Notes: generated from the sequence alone by a model not told the origin. DNA of 64,000 bases from Caballeronia udeis (GCF_001544555.2 NZ_FCOK02000001.1:1-64000); one strand, 5' to 3'; counted from the first letter of the stretch, positions 1 through 7,362 are shown. Numbers and translations: made by a program.

Positions 1-1
1 A

Positions 2-76
2 GCCGAACCGTTGAAATGGAAGTACGCCAACCCCAAGCGCCGCATCCGGTGCGATTCATCCGGTTCAATGGACTAG
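2..76 (+). pseudogene. C-terminal fragment of a possible transposase (partial at window edge)
   Basis: An open frame enters from the left edge and stops with TAG at 74-76. Its last residues read roughly EPLKWKYANPKRRI, which resembles the end of some DDE transposases. The upstream part lies outside the window, so neither family nor intactness can be judged. It could be an intact transposase seen only at its end, or a chance frame. The resemblance is from memory and weak. Confidence 0.25.
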
Positions 77-201
77 TTCGGTGGCATGGGTGGCAAGGTG
101 CTGATCTTCGCCGGCCGGTCGTGCCATGAGGGTTGATCGGTTTGACTCGGTACGGCAGTTTCTAGCGCTAACCAGAAGAATAACTCGGAGATCAAGCTGC
201 T

Positions 202-669
202 ATGCCGCACCAACAAAACGACGCTAGCCTTTCGGTAACTGTCTCGTTCGCGATTGCAGTCCTGATCTATGCACTTATGCCCACTACAACAATGCGGGTA
301 GTCGAATACAACTGCCCCGGTACATGGGATAGCTCGATGACTTGCTCCGTGAGGACCGTACGAAGTAGCGCTCTTCGCTTCATCGTTAATGACCATACCG
401 GCGACGTAGCGTGGTACGTGGATCAGAACGCTGGGGATTGGTTCGTGAACGGTGGAATTTATAAGAAGTGCGCAGTCGTCGATGCCGACAATTGGAAGTG
501 CGGGGAAGAAGGAAGGGAAGCTTCAGGCATGACAGAAGGCGAGTACTTCCGACGCTCTGACGGAGTCGGCGGCTACGCTATTGCCGGGTATACGGGCTGG
601 CGGTATTACCGTGAACGCGTGCTCATGCTACTTAGCAGACTCTTCGGGTCGGCGAGAGCAACTGGATGA
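202..669 (+). CDS. Hypothetical membrane-anchored protein with four cysteines
   Basis: The 155-residue frame starts with ATG, with a GGAG element about 11 nt upstream. Residues 11-27 form one hydrophobic segment that looks like a signal anchor. The remaining soluble part has four cysteines at 38, 48, 90 and 100, two pairs each spaced by ten, so disulfides in the periplasm are plausible. I recognise no family. It stands alone: the next plausible gene (771-1238) is on the other strand. The frame is supported by the membrane segment and cysteine pattern, and function is unknown. Confidence 0.5.
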   Translation: MPHQQNDASLSVTVSFAIAVLIYALMPTTTMRVVEYNCPGTWDSSMTCSVRTVRSSALRFIVNDHTGDVAWYVDQNAGDWFVNGGIYKKCAVVDADNWKCGEEGREASGMTEGEYFRRSDGVGGYAIAGYTGWRYYRERVLMLLSRLFGSARATG

Positions 670-770
670 ACGGTTGCAATGACATTGCAACCCGAGGATT
701 CCCGCCTGGTGTGCAGAAAGTTCGACAGGACAAGCCGCGGACGTACAGCGAGAACATCCATCGTGAACCA

Positions 771-1238
771 TCAATAAACCTCGTCGTTCGCTGCTGCTTG
801 GTTCACAAATCGCCGCAGTTGCCAGTCGCGGATATGCACCAGCGCCTCGGCCCACTCCTTCGGTGACAGCGTGCGCCACTCGGGCTCCGGTTTCGGCCAG
901 ACGCGCTTCACCCGGAATGCGTCGATATCGTTCCAGGCCCGAGCAGTCGGATTGGCGGTAGCCGCTGGCGTGTACAGCGCGACGAAGGCGGGGATGTTCG
1001 CCATCCTCGCCAGCTCACGGATCACGCCAACGGGCTTCTCCTGCCCGATGTCCATCGCCACCTCAACCAGCGCGAGCGGCAGCTTCCCTGAGTGGCCGTA
1101 TTCGACGAACAGAACGCTGTCGAGGTCGGCCATTGTCAAGGTTCGCGCCTGGCGATGATCGAGAAACCGACTGATCGATTTCTCTCGATGCCAGACGCCA
1201 TAGGCCCGATCGCGGATTAGGTAGCGCTCGGGTGTCAT
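771..1238 (-). CDS. Hypothetical protein, last gene of the six-gene accessory operon
   Basis: A 155-residue soluble protein with no signal peptide or membrane segment. It begins MTPERYLIRDRAYGVWHREK and is rich in Arg, Trp and Ala. Its ATG overlaps the stop of the upstream gene in an ATGA arrangement at 1235-1238, so translation is probably coupled. It is the most distal member of a leftward run that begins at 2537. The length and uniform character suggest a real phage- or island-type hypothetical protein. No catalytic motif is visible and I do not recognise the family. Confidence 0.6.
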   Translation of the reverse strand: MTPERYLIRDRAYGVWHREKSISRFLDHRQARTLTMADLDSVLFVEYGHSGKLPLALVEVAMDIGQEKPVGVIRELARMANIPAFVALYTPAATANPTARAWNDIDAFRVKRVWPKPEPEWRTLSPKEWAEALVHIRDWQLRRFVNQAAANDEVY

Positions 1239-1474
1239 CGAGTGTCTCCCTGCTCACGGATGATTCGGCTTATTTGCAAGATGTGGTACGCAATGTTGTC
1301 GAGCGCCTTATCTAGCTTCACGACCTTTTCCTCGGGAGTTTCCACGCGCTGCTCGCGCATCTTTCCCAGACGCTCGATCAGGCTTCGGACATCCGCCAGC
1401 GGGGCGTCAGGCAGCGGCCGCTCACGGCGCCGACCGGTCTTGCGCGGAGTGCCAATGAAGTGAACGTTAGACAC
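1235..1474 (-). CDS. Small basic hypothetical protein of the accessory operon
   Basis: A 79-residue protein. I chose the GTG at 1474 rather than a longer ATG frame, because this GTG overlaps the upstream stop as GTGTCTAA (8 nt, 1467-1474), the same geometry as the other junctions of the run. The N-terminal third is very basic (TPRKTGRRRERP). The C-terminal half is predicted helical (LDKALDNIAYHILQISRII) and may be a coiled coil. A nucleic-acid or protein-binding role is possible but only a guess from composition. Confidence 0.55.
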   Translation of the reverse strand: MSNVHFIGTPRKTGRRRERPLPDAPLADVRSLIERLGKMREQRVETPEEKVVKLDKALDNIAYHILQISRIIREQGDTR

Positions 1475-1991
1475 GGTTCGCCTCGGCAAAGAAGGCGTCA
1501 CCATCTTTTCCCGCAAGCTCACCCCGCATGTGCGCCAGATCGATGCCGATTTGAACGAGTGAGGTGACGCGCCTTTGATCGATGGTGCCGCATCCTTCGG
1601 TCTCCCCTCTAAGGATGCGAAGCAACTGCTCGATATCTAGAAACGCGTTGCTTGCCAGATACAAGGTGTCAGCTGCGCGTTCGCAAGCCGCCTTATGTTC
1701 GGCACCCAAACCCGCGGCGGTTTCCTCGGCATTGCTAAGGTACTGCTCCACTCCCTCATCGAAAGCGGCTTGCGCCTTTCCCAGCAACTCGCCGAAGGCA
1801 TCGTCGTCCATTACACCGAGACTGCTCGGCATGACGCTGTTGATCCAATCCATAGAAACAGCATCGCAGTGGTTCTCGATCACCGCCCTTGTGATGAATG
1901 CGTCACGGCCGGCGGCACGCGCGGCGGCAAGTATGACGTCGACCGGCTGCTTGACCAGCGGCACCATTTCTGCCTTGATGGACTTACCCAT
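1467..1991 (-). CDS. Hypothetical helical protein of the accessory operon
   Basis: A 174-residue, acidic, largely helical protein with repeated Ala-rich helices (for example LLGKAQAAFDEGVEQYL) and no membrane segment. It is the largest product of the six-gene run. Its ATG overlaps the upstream stop by 8 nt (1984-1991, ATGGGTAA), and its own stop overlaps the next GTG by 8 nt. I recognise no family. It lies within the transcript expected from the promoter at 2578-2606. Confidence 0.6.
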   Translation of the reverse strand: MGKSIKAEMVPLVKQPVDVILAAARAAGRDAFITRAVIENHCDAVSMDWINSVMPSSLGVMDDDAFGELLGKAQAAFDEGVEQYLSNAEETAAGLGAEHKAACERAADTLYLASNAFLDIEQLLRILRGETEGCGTIDQRRVTSLVQIGIDLAHMRGELAGKDGDAFFAEANRV

Positions 1992-2172
1992 GGCTCACCC
2001 CCCGCAGGGCAATAAGTTCGGCCTCGACTCTCCCGCACAGGTCACTCATCAGGCAGAGCATTGCGGATTGGTGATGATCGTGCAGTTCGTTAAGAGTCGC
2101 GGGGTCCGCGCTGAAATTCAACAGAAGCGCGTTCAACTGGTGAAGCGCTTGCATCGTTTCGTCCTTAACCAT
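1984..2172 (-). CDS. Small hypothetical protein of the accessory operon (62 aa)
   Basis: I chose the internal ATG at 2172, giving 62 residues beginning MVKDETMQALHQLN, instead of a longer frame up to 2271. This ATG overlaps the upstream stop as ATGGTTAA (8 nt), matching the neighbouring junctions. The protein is helical with a His cluster (NELHDHHQSA) and ends in SHG. It resembles the two upstream small proteins in size and in the terminal HG, suggesting that sequence around the junctions is constrained. Function is unknown. Confidence 0.55.
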   Translation of the reverse strand: MVKDETMQALHQLNALLLNFSADPATLNELHDHHQSAMLCLMSDLCGRVEAELIALRGVSHG

Positions 2173-2362
2173 GATTAATCTCCTTCGCATACTGTTGCAG
2201 TTCGTCGCACAACGCGTCGCACATACGGCGCAATTCGGCTTTGCAGTTATCGGATAAGAGCGCCAACACACCCTTGCCGTCGACGAACATGAACGTGGTG
2301 AGCGCGCTGAATTGGCCTAGCGTCTCCTTGAAGTCTGCGGCCGTAGGAAAGGCTTCATCCAT
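2165..2362 (-). CDS. Small hypothetical protein of the accessory operon (65 aa)
   Basis: A 65-residue protein beginning MDEAFPTAADFKETLG and ending INHG. Its ATG overlaps the upstream stop in an 8-nt ATGGATGA arrangement (2355-2362), and its stop overlaps the next ATG in the same way. The C-terminal half contains two cysteines in a helix (RRMCDALCDEL). There is no recognisable domain. The unbroken chain of overlaps is the main evidence that it is translated. Confidence 0.55.
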   Translation of the reverse strand: MDEAFPTAADFKETLGQFSALTTFMFVDGKGVLALLSDNCKAELRRMCDALCDELQQYAKEINHG

Positions 2363-2537
2363 GATTCACCTCCGCCTTCGCAAGGTAAGCGACCGCAATC
2401 AGCGCAGCTCCGGTGATGTCGAGCGCTTCCATGTACGTCGGCGCCATTGAGGCACGTCGCAGGGCGTCACGGGTGATTTGATCGATAAGGTTGCCGGGTA
2501 CAGCGCTGGCGACCTGCACAGCGGCGGCAGTTCTCAT
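2355..2537 (-). CDS. Small hypothetical protein, first gene of the accessory operon (60 aa)
   Basis: A 60-residue Ala-rich protein beginning MRTAAAVQVASAVPG and ending VNHG. It has a strong ribosome binding site, AAAGGAG, 6 nt before its ATG. It is the first gene behind the leftward promoter at 2578-2606, with a leader of about 35 nt. The middle (ALDITGAALIAVAYLA) is hydrophobic, so a membrane helix cannot be excluded. It is probably controlled by the Arc-type repressor encoded divergently at 2632. Function is unknown. Confidence 0.55.
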   Translation of the reverse strand: MRTAAAVQVASAVPGNLIDQITRDALRRASMAPTYMEALDITGAALIAVAYLAKAEVNHG

Positions 2538-2577
2538 GATTTGCTCCTTTCGAAGGGTTGGTCTTACTCATAGGATA

Positions 2578-2626
2578 AATATAGCACCGTGCTTTATTGC
2601 GCGCAAGCACCGTGCTGCATTAATAT
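2578..2626. promoter_or_regulatory. Divergent promoters with paired palindromic operators
   Basis: Two copies of AGCACCGTGCT (5-bp inverted arms around one base) lie at 2583-2593 and 2606-2616, 23 bp apart. The central palindrome TTGCGCGCAA (2597-2606) supplies a TTGCGC -35 box to each strand. Leftward, it is followed after 17 bp by TATATT (2583-2578). Rightward, it is followed after 18 bp by TAATAT (2621-2626). Each operator sits in the spacer of one promoter. The likely binder is the ribbon-helix-helix protein encoded at 2632-2889, which would repress both directions. Boxes are seen directly; the regulation is inferred. Confidence 0.7.
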
Positions 2627-2631
2627 TAGCC

Positions 2632-2889
2632 ATGGCTAGAGACGACCCACAAATCAATTTACGAATCCCCTCTGATCTGAAAGATCGGCTTGACCGGGCG
2701 TCAGAGAAGCACAAGCGCTCGCTTACCGCCGAGGTAGTGGCGCGATTAGAGGAAACTTTTGCGCTCGGGGGTGACGGCACTGCGGCAGCGCCGATCGACA
2801 CCAAAACGATGGATCTCTTCGCGGACAACGTAGCCGACAGGGTCGTCAAGGCTCTGGACGAGCGGGAAAAGAAGCGCGCGAAGCGCTAA
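2632..2889 (+). CDS. Arc-family ribbon-helix-helix transcriptional regulator
   Basis: An 85-residue protein. The N-terminal segment DDPQINLRIPSDLKDRLD followed by the helix of SLTAEVVARLEETF is the classic Arc/Mnt ribbon-helix-helix dimer fold. The strand residues QINLRI would contact DNA. A basic tail ends ERKKRAKR-like. I chose ATG 2632 over a longer frame because it gives the canonical Arc length; the rightward promoter ends only about 6 nt upstream, so the message may be nearly leaderless. It probably represses itself and the leftward six-gene run through the two operators at 2583-2616. Confidence 0.85.
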   Translation: MARDDPQINLRIPSDLKDRLDRASEKHKRSLTAEVVARLEETFALGGDGTAAAPIDTKTMDLFADNVADRVVKALDEREKKRAKR

Positions 2890-2903
2890 CAGCGAGGTGT
2901 CGT

Positions 2904-3398
2904 ATGCAGCTTGACCGTACCTATCAACGTGAACTGTTGAATACGCTTGCCGCCGTCTATCCTGACCGACTGGATCACCGCGCTATGTTGCAGCGGTTAT
3001 CTCCCGACGAGGTCAAGCGTTACTGCGCCAATATGGTTTATCTAGACGAGCACAGCCTCGTTGATAGCGCCCTCGAATACGGGGATAAGAGTCCGCGCGC
3101 AGCCCTTCCCCGAATTACGGGAAAAGGGATGGACTTTCTCGCCGATGACGGCGGTTTGTCATCAATTCTGGGAGTGGTGACCATCAAGCTCCACGAGGAC
3201 ACCCTGAAGGAACTGATCGGCCAACGGATCACAGAATCGGATCTTCCGGCATCCGAGAAAAGCAAGCTGCTCGATCAATTGAAATCACTGCCAGGAGAGG
3301 CAATCAAGCATCTCACGCTGAAGCTCGTCGACGCGGGCCTCGCGAACTGGCCAATCGCACTTCAAGCCATTGAGCACTTCGTTCATGCGCCGAAGTAG
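2904..3398 (+). CDS. Hypothetical protein co-transcribed with the Arc-type regulator
   Basis: A 164-residue soluble protein 14 nt behind the regulator gene, with GAGGTG as ribosome binding site. The N-terminal 75 residues (helices followed by a basic TGKGMDFLADDGGL-type turn) look like a winged-helix domain. The rest is helical and contains paired ESDLPASEKSKLLDQLKSLP segments. Genes of this kind are common in Burkholderia prophages without known role. Its position suggests a partner or modulator of the Arc-type repressor, but this is inference. Confidence 0.7.
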   Translation: MQLDRTYQRELLNTLAAVYPDRLDHRAMLQRLSPDEVKRYCANMVYLDEHSLVDSALEYGDKSPRAALPRITGKGMDFLADDGGLSSILGVVTIKLHEDTLKELIGQRITESDLPASEKSKLLDQLKSLPGEAIKHLTLKLVDAGLANWPIALQAIEHFVHAPK

Positions 3399-3453
3399 TG
3401 CTTAGCTGGCAGGCTCATGGCCGATAGCGCCTAACCGTCACGGGGCGAGCCGC

Positions 3454-3588
3454 GTGGGCAAACGCAGCGAGAGCGGCGAGGGATTGTTTCACAATGCGTT
3501 GGTCGCTGTTACGGCAGCGGCTATCGCATTGGATCACGACCAACGTTACGATGGCCCTCTCAGCGTCGATGCCCGACCCGCCCGTTAG
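3454..3588 (+). CDS. Possible small protein (44 aa)
   Basis: A GTG frame of 44 codons with an Ala/Val-rich hydrophobic centre (NALVAVTAAAIALDHDQRYD). Its TAG lies in the loop of the terminator at 3577-3603. The ribosome binding site is weak and there is no independent support, so this may be untranslated 3' sequence of the preceding transcript. Confidence 0.25.
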   Translation: MGKRSESGEGLFHNALVAVTAAAIALDHDQRYDGPLSVDARPAR

Positions 3589-3603
3589 AGGGCGGGATTT
3601 TTT
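3577..3603 (+). terminator. Intrinsic terminator after the regulator operon
   Basis: The stem CCCGCCC (3577-3583) pairs with GGGCGGG (3590-3596) across a 6-nt loop and is followed by ATTTTTTT. It would end the rightward transcript carrying 2632-3398. Confidence 0.85.
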
Positions 3604-3747
3604 GGCTTGGATGGCGGCTAAATGATGGGGAGTCTAACGTTGTGACTCCCTGGCCGCGCCGAGCGGTGCACTAAAGCAGAAGCAGGTTCCGCTACAGCAC
3701 CAACCGTGGGAAAAGACGATCGTCTTTTGGTGGCGCCGATTAACCGC

Positions 3748-4176
3748 TTAGATTGGCAACGCCACTATGTTTTTGGGAGTGGAATTCGACTTTCTCAATC
3801 CCACCAATATCTGCTGCACGATGACGGATCCAAAGTTCGGTGGCTTCGGGGAGTAGATGCCCTTGGCTACCATGGTTTCTATGTCCTTCGCAAACTCCTC
3901 ACGCGCCCTTCCGTAGTAAACATAGCTGTCTGCTTGCAGAAACGTATGCACTGCCGCAGAAGCCGGGAATATGCATGTTTTGTCGTATGGCACATTCGGG
4001 TTCGTGGGCACGGACGAGAAATTTACGATGCAGACGCAGGGCTGACTTCCGCGGTTGGGAAATTGGATGGGGTCGTTGAGAACCACATAGAGGTGGTTAA
4101 ATTTGCTTGGGCCGGACGGTGCCAGAAAAGCGGCACCGGCATGGGCGGTCCACGCAGCCCCATTGGTCGTCGTCAC
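3748..4176 (-). CDS. Putative toxin or effector partner of a Panacea antitoxin
   Basis: A 142-residue soluble protein starting at GTG 4176, which overlaps the upstream stop as GTGA (4173-4176). Its beta-rich first half (HLYVVLND, then CVCIVNFSSV, then DKTCIF) and the later SYVYYGRARE segment vaguely recall the small beta-barrel of MazF/PemK-like toxins; I cannot confirm this by eye. Genes directly downstream of Panacea-domain antitoxins are often toxins of very varied fold. The overlap and order make a toxin role likely but not proven. A longer frame on the opposite strand is taken as a shadow. Confidence 0.6.
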   Translation of the reverse strand: MTTTNGAAWTAHAGAAFLAPSGPSKFNHLYVVLNDPIQFPNRGSQPCVCIVNFSSVPTNPNVPYDKTCIFPASAAVHTFLQADSYVYYGRAREEFAKDIETMVAKGIYSPKPPNFGSVIVQQILVGLRKSNSTPKNIVALPI

Positions 4177-4754
4177 GCAGAGGCGACAGGGAAGTTGGCG
4201 TTGATAGCCTCGATCTCTTCAAGCCGATCCAGCAAAGCCGCCGTAACGTCGTCCGGAAAGTCGAGCGCACGAAACAGCTTTTCGTGCGTAACCGACGATG
4301 GCATGGCATTGCTATCGGTCCACTCGGGACATTTCATGTGGATATGATCGGCGAGTGCGGACTCCGTCATTTTGCCAAACGTCGCCCAAACGAAATCTAA
4401 CACCTCAATGTCAGCATTGCTCAGTCGCGTTGACCGGTCAAAGTACACTTCCGGAGACTCGGTGAATATCGGCGTTCTCACCTCAACCTCGCGATTTGCC
4501 AGGCTGTTGATGCGATTCTCCCAACCGAGCACATCGCCGCCCAACCGCTGATAGGTGCCGTACAGAACTGGGCTTGTTTCCAGAACAAGCAACTGATCGC
4601 CCGTCAACGGCTCGCCATGCTGCTTGAACGACTCCCGCTCGGCCAAATAAAGCAGACGATTCAGCTTCACCGCGCTCATTGCACCTTGGTTACGAACGAG
4701 CAGATACATTGCCGCATCTAGGGCTTTCCGTTCGTCGAACAAGTGGGAAAACAT
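4173..4754 (-). CDS. Panacea-domain (SocA-like, DUF4065) antitoxin
   Basis: A 193-residue protein. The start at 4754 is chosen because GGAGGC lies 6 nt upstream; a 12-codon longer frame lacks such a site. Residues 20-130 fit the Panacea/SocA-like family: a helical KLNRLLYLAERES segment, the PLTGDQLL and SPVLYGTYQRL stretch, then LADHIHMKCPEW near the end of the domain. Known members neutralise unrelated toxins (PanAT systems) or act as proteolytic adaptors (SocA with ClpXP). Here it is upstream of and coupled to an unknown 142-residue protein, the usual antitoxin-toxin layout. Confidence 0.8.
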   Translation of the reverse strand: MFSHLFDERKALDAAMYLLVRNQGAMSAVKLNRLLYLAERESFKQHGEPLTGDQLLVLETSPVLYGTYQRLGGDVLGWENRINSLANREVEVRTPIFTESPEVYFDRSTRLSNADIEVLDFVWATFGKMTESALADHIHMKCPEWTDSNAMPSSVTHEKLFRALDFPDDVTAALLDRLEEIEAINANFPVASA

Positions 4755-5141
4755 TGCGACGCCTCCGCGGTGGTTTTTCTCAACTCTCAACAGACTAAAC
4801 GCGACATAAGAGGCTGTCCATAGGGATAACGGCTCCGATCTCGCTTAGTTGACCCCACGTGATCGCAATCCAACAAAATCTCAAGTAAACAACGGTTTAG
4901 CATATTTCGTGCCAGTTTGCTGCACCGCACCGATGGCACGTAATCTAGTCTCCCACGAACTCACAATTTACGTACGAACCCCAAATGCTGAGGTGTAGCG
5001 GAGCCTGTCTCTCCCCCTCAGACGGCCGCGGAACAAGAGCGGGACGCCGTCCCCTCTCTGCGAGCCCGCCATGCGGCCGCCAACTGGGCTAGATTCGCAG
5101 CGCGCTACACTTCACAATCTCCGTGACTGCGAGGCCTGTCG
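4755..5141. other. Intergenic region between divergent genes
   Basis: About 390 bp separate the Panacea gene from the rightward gene at 5142. The left half is AT-richer and probably carries the Panacea promoter. I saw no convincing RNA gene, repeat or conserved ORF. Confidence 0.5.
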
Positions 5142-5723
5142 ATGACCGCTGCCCAGCTTCTCTCAATCATCCTGACGTTCGTGGTCGCCGGCGGCGGTGC
5201 CTACTTCGGCTCTTACTTTCGAGAGAAAGGCAAAAACCGCGCGACCTCGGAAGACATCCGCGGCTTGACGCGAGCGGTGGAAGACATAAAGAGTGAGAGC
5301 GCCCGTCAATTGGCAGAGCTGGCTCACCAGAATAGCGTCCTCATCGAGCATTTGAAGTCAAGGCAGCAGTTGCGAATCGCGGCTCTCGATAAGCGGCTGC
5401 AGGCGCACCAAGAGGCATTCACACTTTGGCGTCGACTTATGGCTGCTGTACACAGCGATAACGTTGGGGAGATGGTGGCGGAGTGTCAGACCTGGTGGGA
5501 ACGAAACTCGTTGTATCTCGAACCGGAAGTACGGGAAGCCTTCAATCGCGCCTATTTTGCCGCTGCTGGACATAAGGGGCTGCTTGAGGTCGGACGACGC
5601 AGTGACGCTAACCTCAAAGCGGTGCAAGATAATTGGCAACTGATTTTGTCGACCGGCAACGTGATCATGAACGCCGTCGAGTTGCCACCATTGAACGAGC
5701 AAGAGCAATCGACGACTCTGTAA
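5142..5723 (+). CDS. Hypothetical inner-membrane protein with coiled coil
   Basis: A 193-residue protein. Residues 5-25 (LLSIILTFVVAGGGAYFGSYF) form a single N-terminal membrane anchor followed by KGKN, which leaves the bulk in the cytoplasm. Residues about 36-85 are a likely coiled coil (DIRGLTRAVEDIKSESARQL and following). The remaining C-terminal region is helical and Trp-rich. The architecture of one membrane helix, coiled coil and helical domain occurs in many uncharacterised phage and defence-island proteins. I do not recognise the family. It is monocistronic and faces away from the Panacea pair. Confidence 0.65.
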   Translation: MTAAQLLSIILTFVVAGGGAYFGSYFREKGKNRATSEDIRGLTRAVEDIKSESARQLAELAHQNSVLIEHLKSRQQLRIAALDKRLQAHQEAFTLWRRLMAAVHSDNVGEMVAECQTWWERNSLYLEPEVREAFNRAYFAAAGHKGLLEVGRRSDANLKAVQDNWQLILSTGNVIMNAVELPPLNEQEQSTTL

Positions 5724-5939
5724 TCGCCGATAGGTCGGCAGACGGTAGGGCAAAGCCTACCGAAATATCACGGGCGCGAGCTCGCTCGGAGCTTTCGTGC
5801 GGTGGTCTTCCCAAATTCACCGGTCGTTGCATCGTCTACCCGCATGTCAGGCAAACATCGACGATTCGGGCAAACGCTTGAACGGCCGGCTCCAGCGTAG
5901 GTTGCTCGATGGAGTCCACGGCGACTCGCTATTTCTTGC

Positions 5940-6110
5940 CCGCGAGCGTGTCCTCTCGCTGCCCGACAACGAACCCGTGTGCCGTGGCTTCGTGCTCGAT
6001 GCTGGAGGTTGATTGCGCCACTTGCTGCAAGCCGCTCAATCGTGCGTTTAACACTGTCCTGCCACTTCTCTCAACCGGATGCACGAAGTACGTCGTCTAC
6101 CGAGTCAAGC
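5940..6110 (-). pseudogene. Possible degraded Rha-type phage regulatory gene
   Basis: On the minus strand one frame reads WQDSVKRTIERLAASGAI, close to the helix-turn-helix part of Rha-type antirepressors as I remember them (usually HDSVKRTIERL). A stop precedes it closely, and what follows seems to continue in other frames. There is no intact ORF. This reads as a frameshifted relic of a phage regulator, but the match is short. Confidence 0.25.
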
Positions 6111-6164
6111 GGTAGCTTCAGTGCTAATCTGAAGGTCGAATCCCCTAGCCGTTGGGAGACCGTA

Positions 6165-6392
6165 GTGTCATCAGACCCTACCGCAAACCCTACCGCAAAC
6201 CCTGCCGCGCCATCCGCGACACCAGCAAAGCCGGTCCCTGCTTCGGCGCCACCGACCGCACCTCCTGGTCCGGACGCAGATAAAGACGAGCCGCACCGCG
6301 TGAACGCCCGCCAGTCCGGTCAGACGACAACTGACCTTCCGCTGCTTGTCGGGGTGGCGCTAGCCTGTTTGTGCCTCAGGCGACTGACCTAA
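6165..6392 (+). CDS. Possible small Pro/Ala-rich tail-anchored protein (75 aa)
   Basis: A GTG frame preceded by GGGAGA at about 6 nt. Residues 4-45 are Pro/Ala/Thr repeats (DPTANPTANPAAPSATPAKP). The C-terminus is one hydrophobic segment (LPLLVGVALACLCL) followed by RRLT, so a C-tail anchor is possible. No family is recognised. The frame is short and compositionally biased, so it may be spurious. Confidence 0.3.
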   Translation: MSSDPTANPTANPAAPSATPAKPVPASAPPTAPPGPDADKDEPHRVNARQSGQTTTDLPLLVGVALACLCLRRLT

Positions 6393-6722
6393 AGGGAAAT
6401 GCGTCCCGCCTCCTTTCGAATCAGGCCGTCAATAAAAAGCGCGAGCGCGCCGCCGACCTACTCTGCCGCTGCTTCGTGGCTACTGCCGGCGTATCGGGTA
6501 TTCGAATGTCCGCTCAACGGACGTCTGGGCCGGCGTTTCAACGCTCCGTCGCTAAGTCATTGCTTTTTTGGCGATCCCTATTGACGACGCCCGTAGTAAC
6601 AGCGGAGCACATACCTCGCTCGACCTCGCGCTGGTTTCTCCCGATCGAGCAAACCGCATCGAGTGCCGTTAACGCGTAGGTCTCCACTCGGGGATAAAAA
6701 CAATACATCGAGGGAATCCATA

Positions 6723-6881
6723 ATGAAGTTGTTGATCGCACTACTGCTTTGCGCGTCTGTCACCACTCCTGTTATTGCTGAAGCAAGCGGCGGTCACTAC
6801 GCAGGCGGCCATGGCTCGTCTCATAAGGGAGGTCATTACAAGAACGCGCGTACGCACGACCATTACGAGAGTCGCAGATAA
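6723..6881 (+). CDS. Small secreted His/Gly-rich peptide (52 aa)
   Basis: ATG 6723, with AGGGA just upstream, opens a 52-residue frame. Residues 1-20 are a clear signal peptide (MKLLIALLLCASVTTPVIAE, cut after an Ala). The mature peptide has six His and eight Gly (ASGGHYAGGHGSSHKGGHYK), compatible with metal binding in the periplasm. The signal peptide supports the inner ATG over a longer frame from 6663. A second His-rich secreted peptide lies at 7685. Function is unknown. Confidence 0.65.
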   Translation: MKLLIALLLCASVTTPVIAEASGGHYAGGHGSSHKGGHYKNARTHDHYESRR

Positions 6882-6921
6882 AAAGGCTGTCGCTCTGCAA
6901 ATCCACGTGCCCGACACGCGC

Positions 6922-6948
6922 AAAAAAGCCCAGACAGCGACGCTGGGC
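6922..6948 (-). terminator. Intrinsic terminator for the DUF4148 gene
   Basis: Read on the minus strand, GCCCAG pairs with CTGGGC across a 9-nt loop and is followed by TTTTTT (complement of 6922-6927). It lies 100 bp past the stop of the gene at 7048-7362. Confidence 0.75.
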
Positions 6949-7047
6949 AAGTCCACCGGGAGCAATCCCGTGGGAGGAGGTGCTATCCGATTTTGAAAGT
7001 CAAAAGCGCACAGGCTCGCTGCGCGCTGATGGGTATCACTTGGTAGT

Positions 7048-7362
7048 TTAATGCTTACCGTACATCGAACTCAGATCGTCGCCGAACGCTGAGTGGAGCG
7101 GAGCGCCGGACGCCGACGTGCCGTCATTTACACCGCCGTAACTTGTCGCAGCGCCATTTTGGGCAGCCACGCGTGCTTCTGCCGCTTGAATATCGGCCGG
7201 GTAAGTCGGGTCATCACGGCCAGGTTGATAGCCGGCCTTTTCAAGCTGAACCAGTTGCGCTTTCACTTCGGCGCGGGTAACAGGCGCGTTTGATTGAGCG
7301 AAAGACGAGACGGCCGGAACGGCGAGCACAGCGGCAACGATAAGCGATTGAACGAGTTTCAT
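7048..7362 (-). CDS. DUF4148 domain-containing exported protein
   Basis: A 104-residue protein with a signal peptide at 1-22 (MKLVQSLIVAAVLAVPAVSS, FAQ cleavage site). The segment TRAEVKAQLVQLEKAGYQPG followed by DPTYPADIQAAEARV is the hallmark of DUF4148, a small exported family that is strongly expanded in Burkholderia-type genomes. The role of the family is unknown; it is probably periplasmic. It is monocistronic with its own terminator. This gene supports the taxonomic assignment. Confidence 0.85.
   Translation of the reverse strand: MKLVQSLIVAAVLAVPAVSSFAQSNAPVTRAEVKAQLVQLEKAGYQPGRDDPTYPADIQAAEARVAAQNGAATSYGGVNDGTSASGAPLHSAFGDDLSSMYGKH

Noticed and set aside
3706..4347. 213-codon plus-strand frame opposite the Panacea operon
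   Set aside because: The minus strand carries a recognised domain, a good ribosome site and a GTGA overlap; the plus frame has none.
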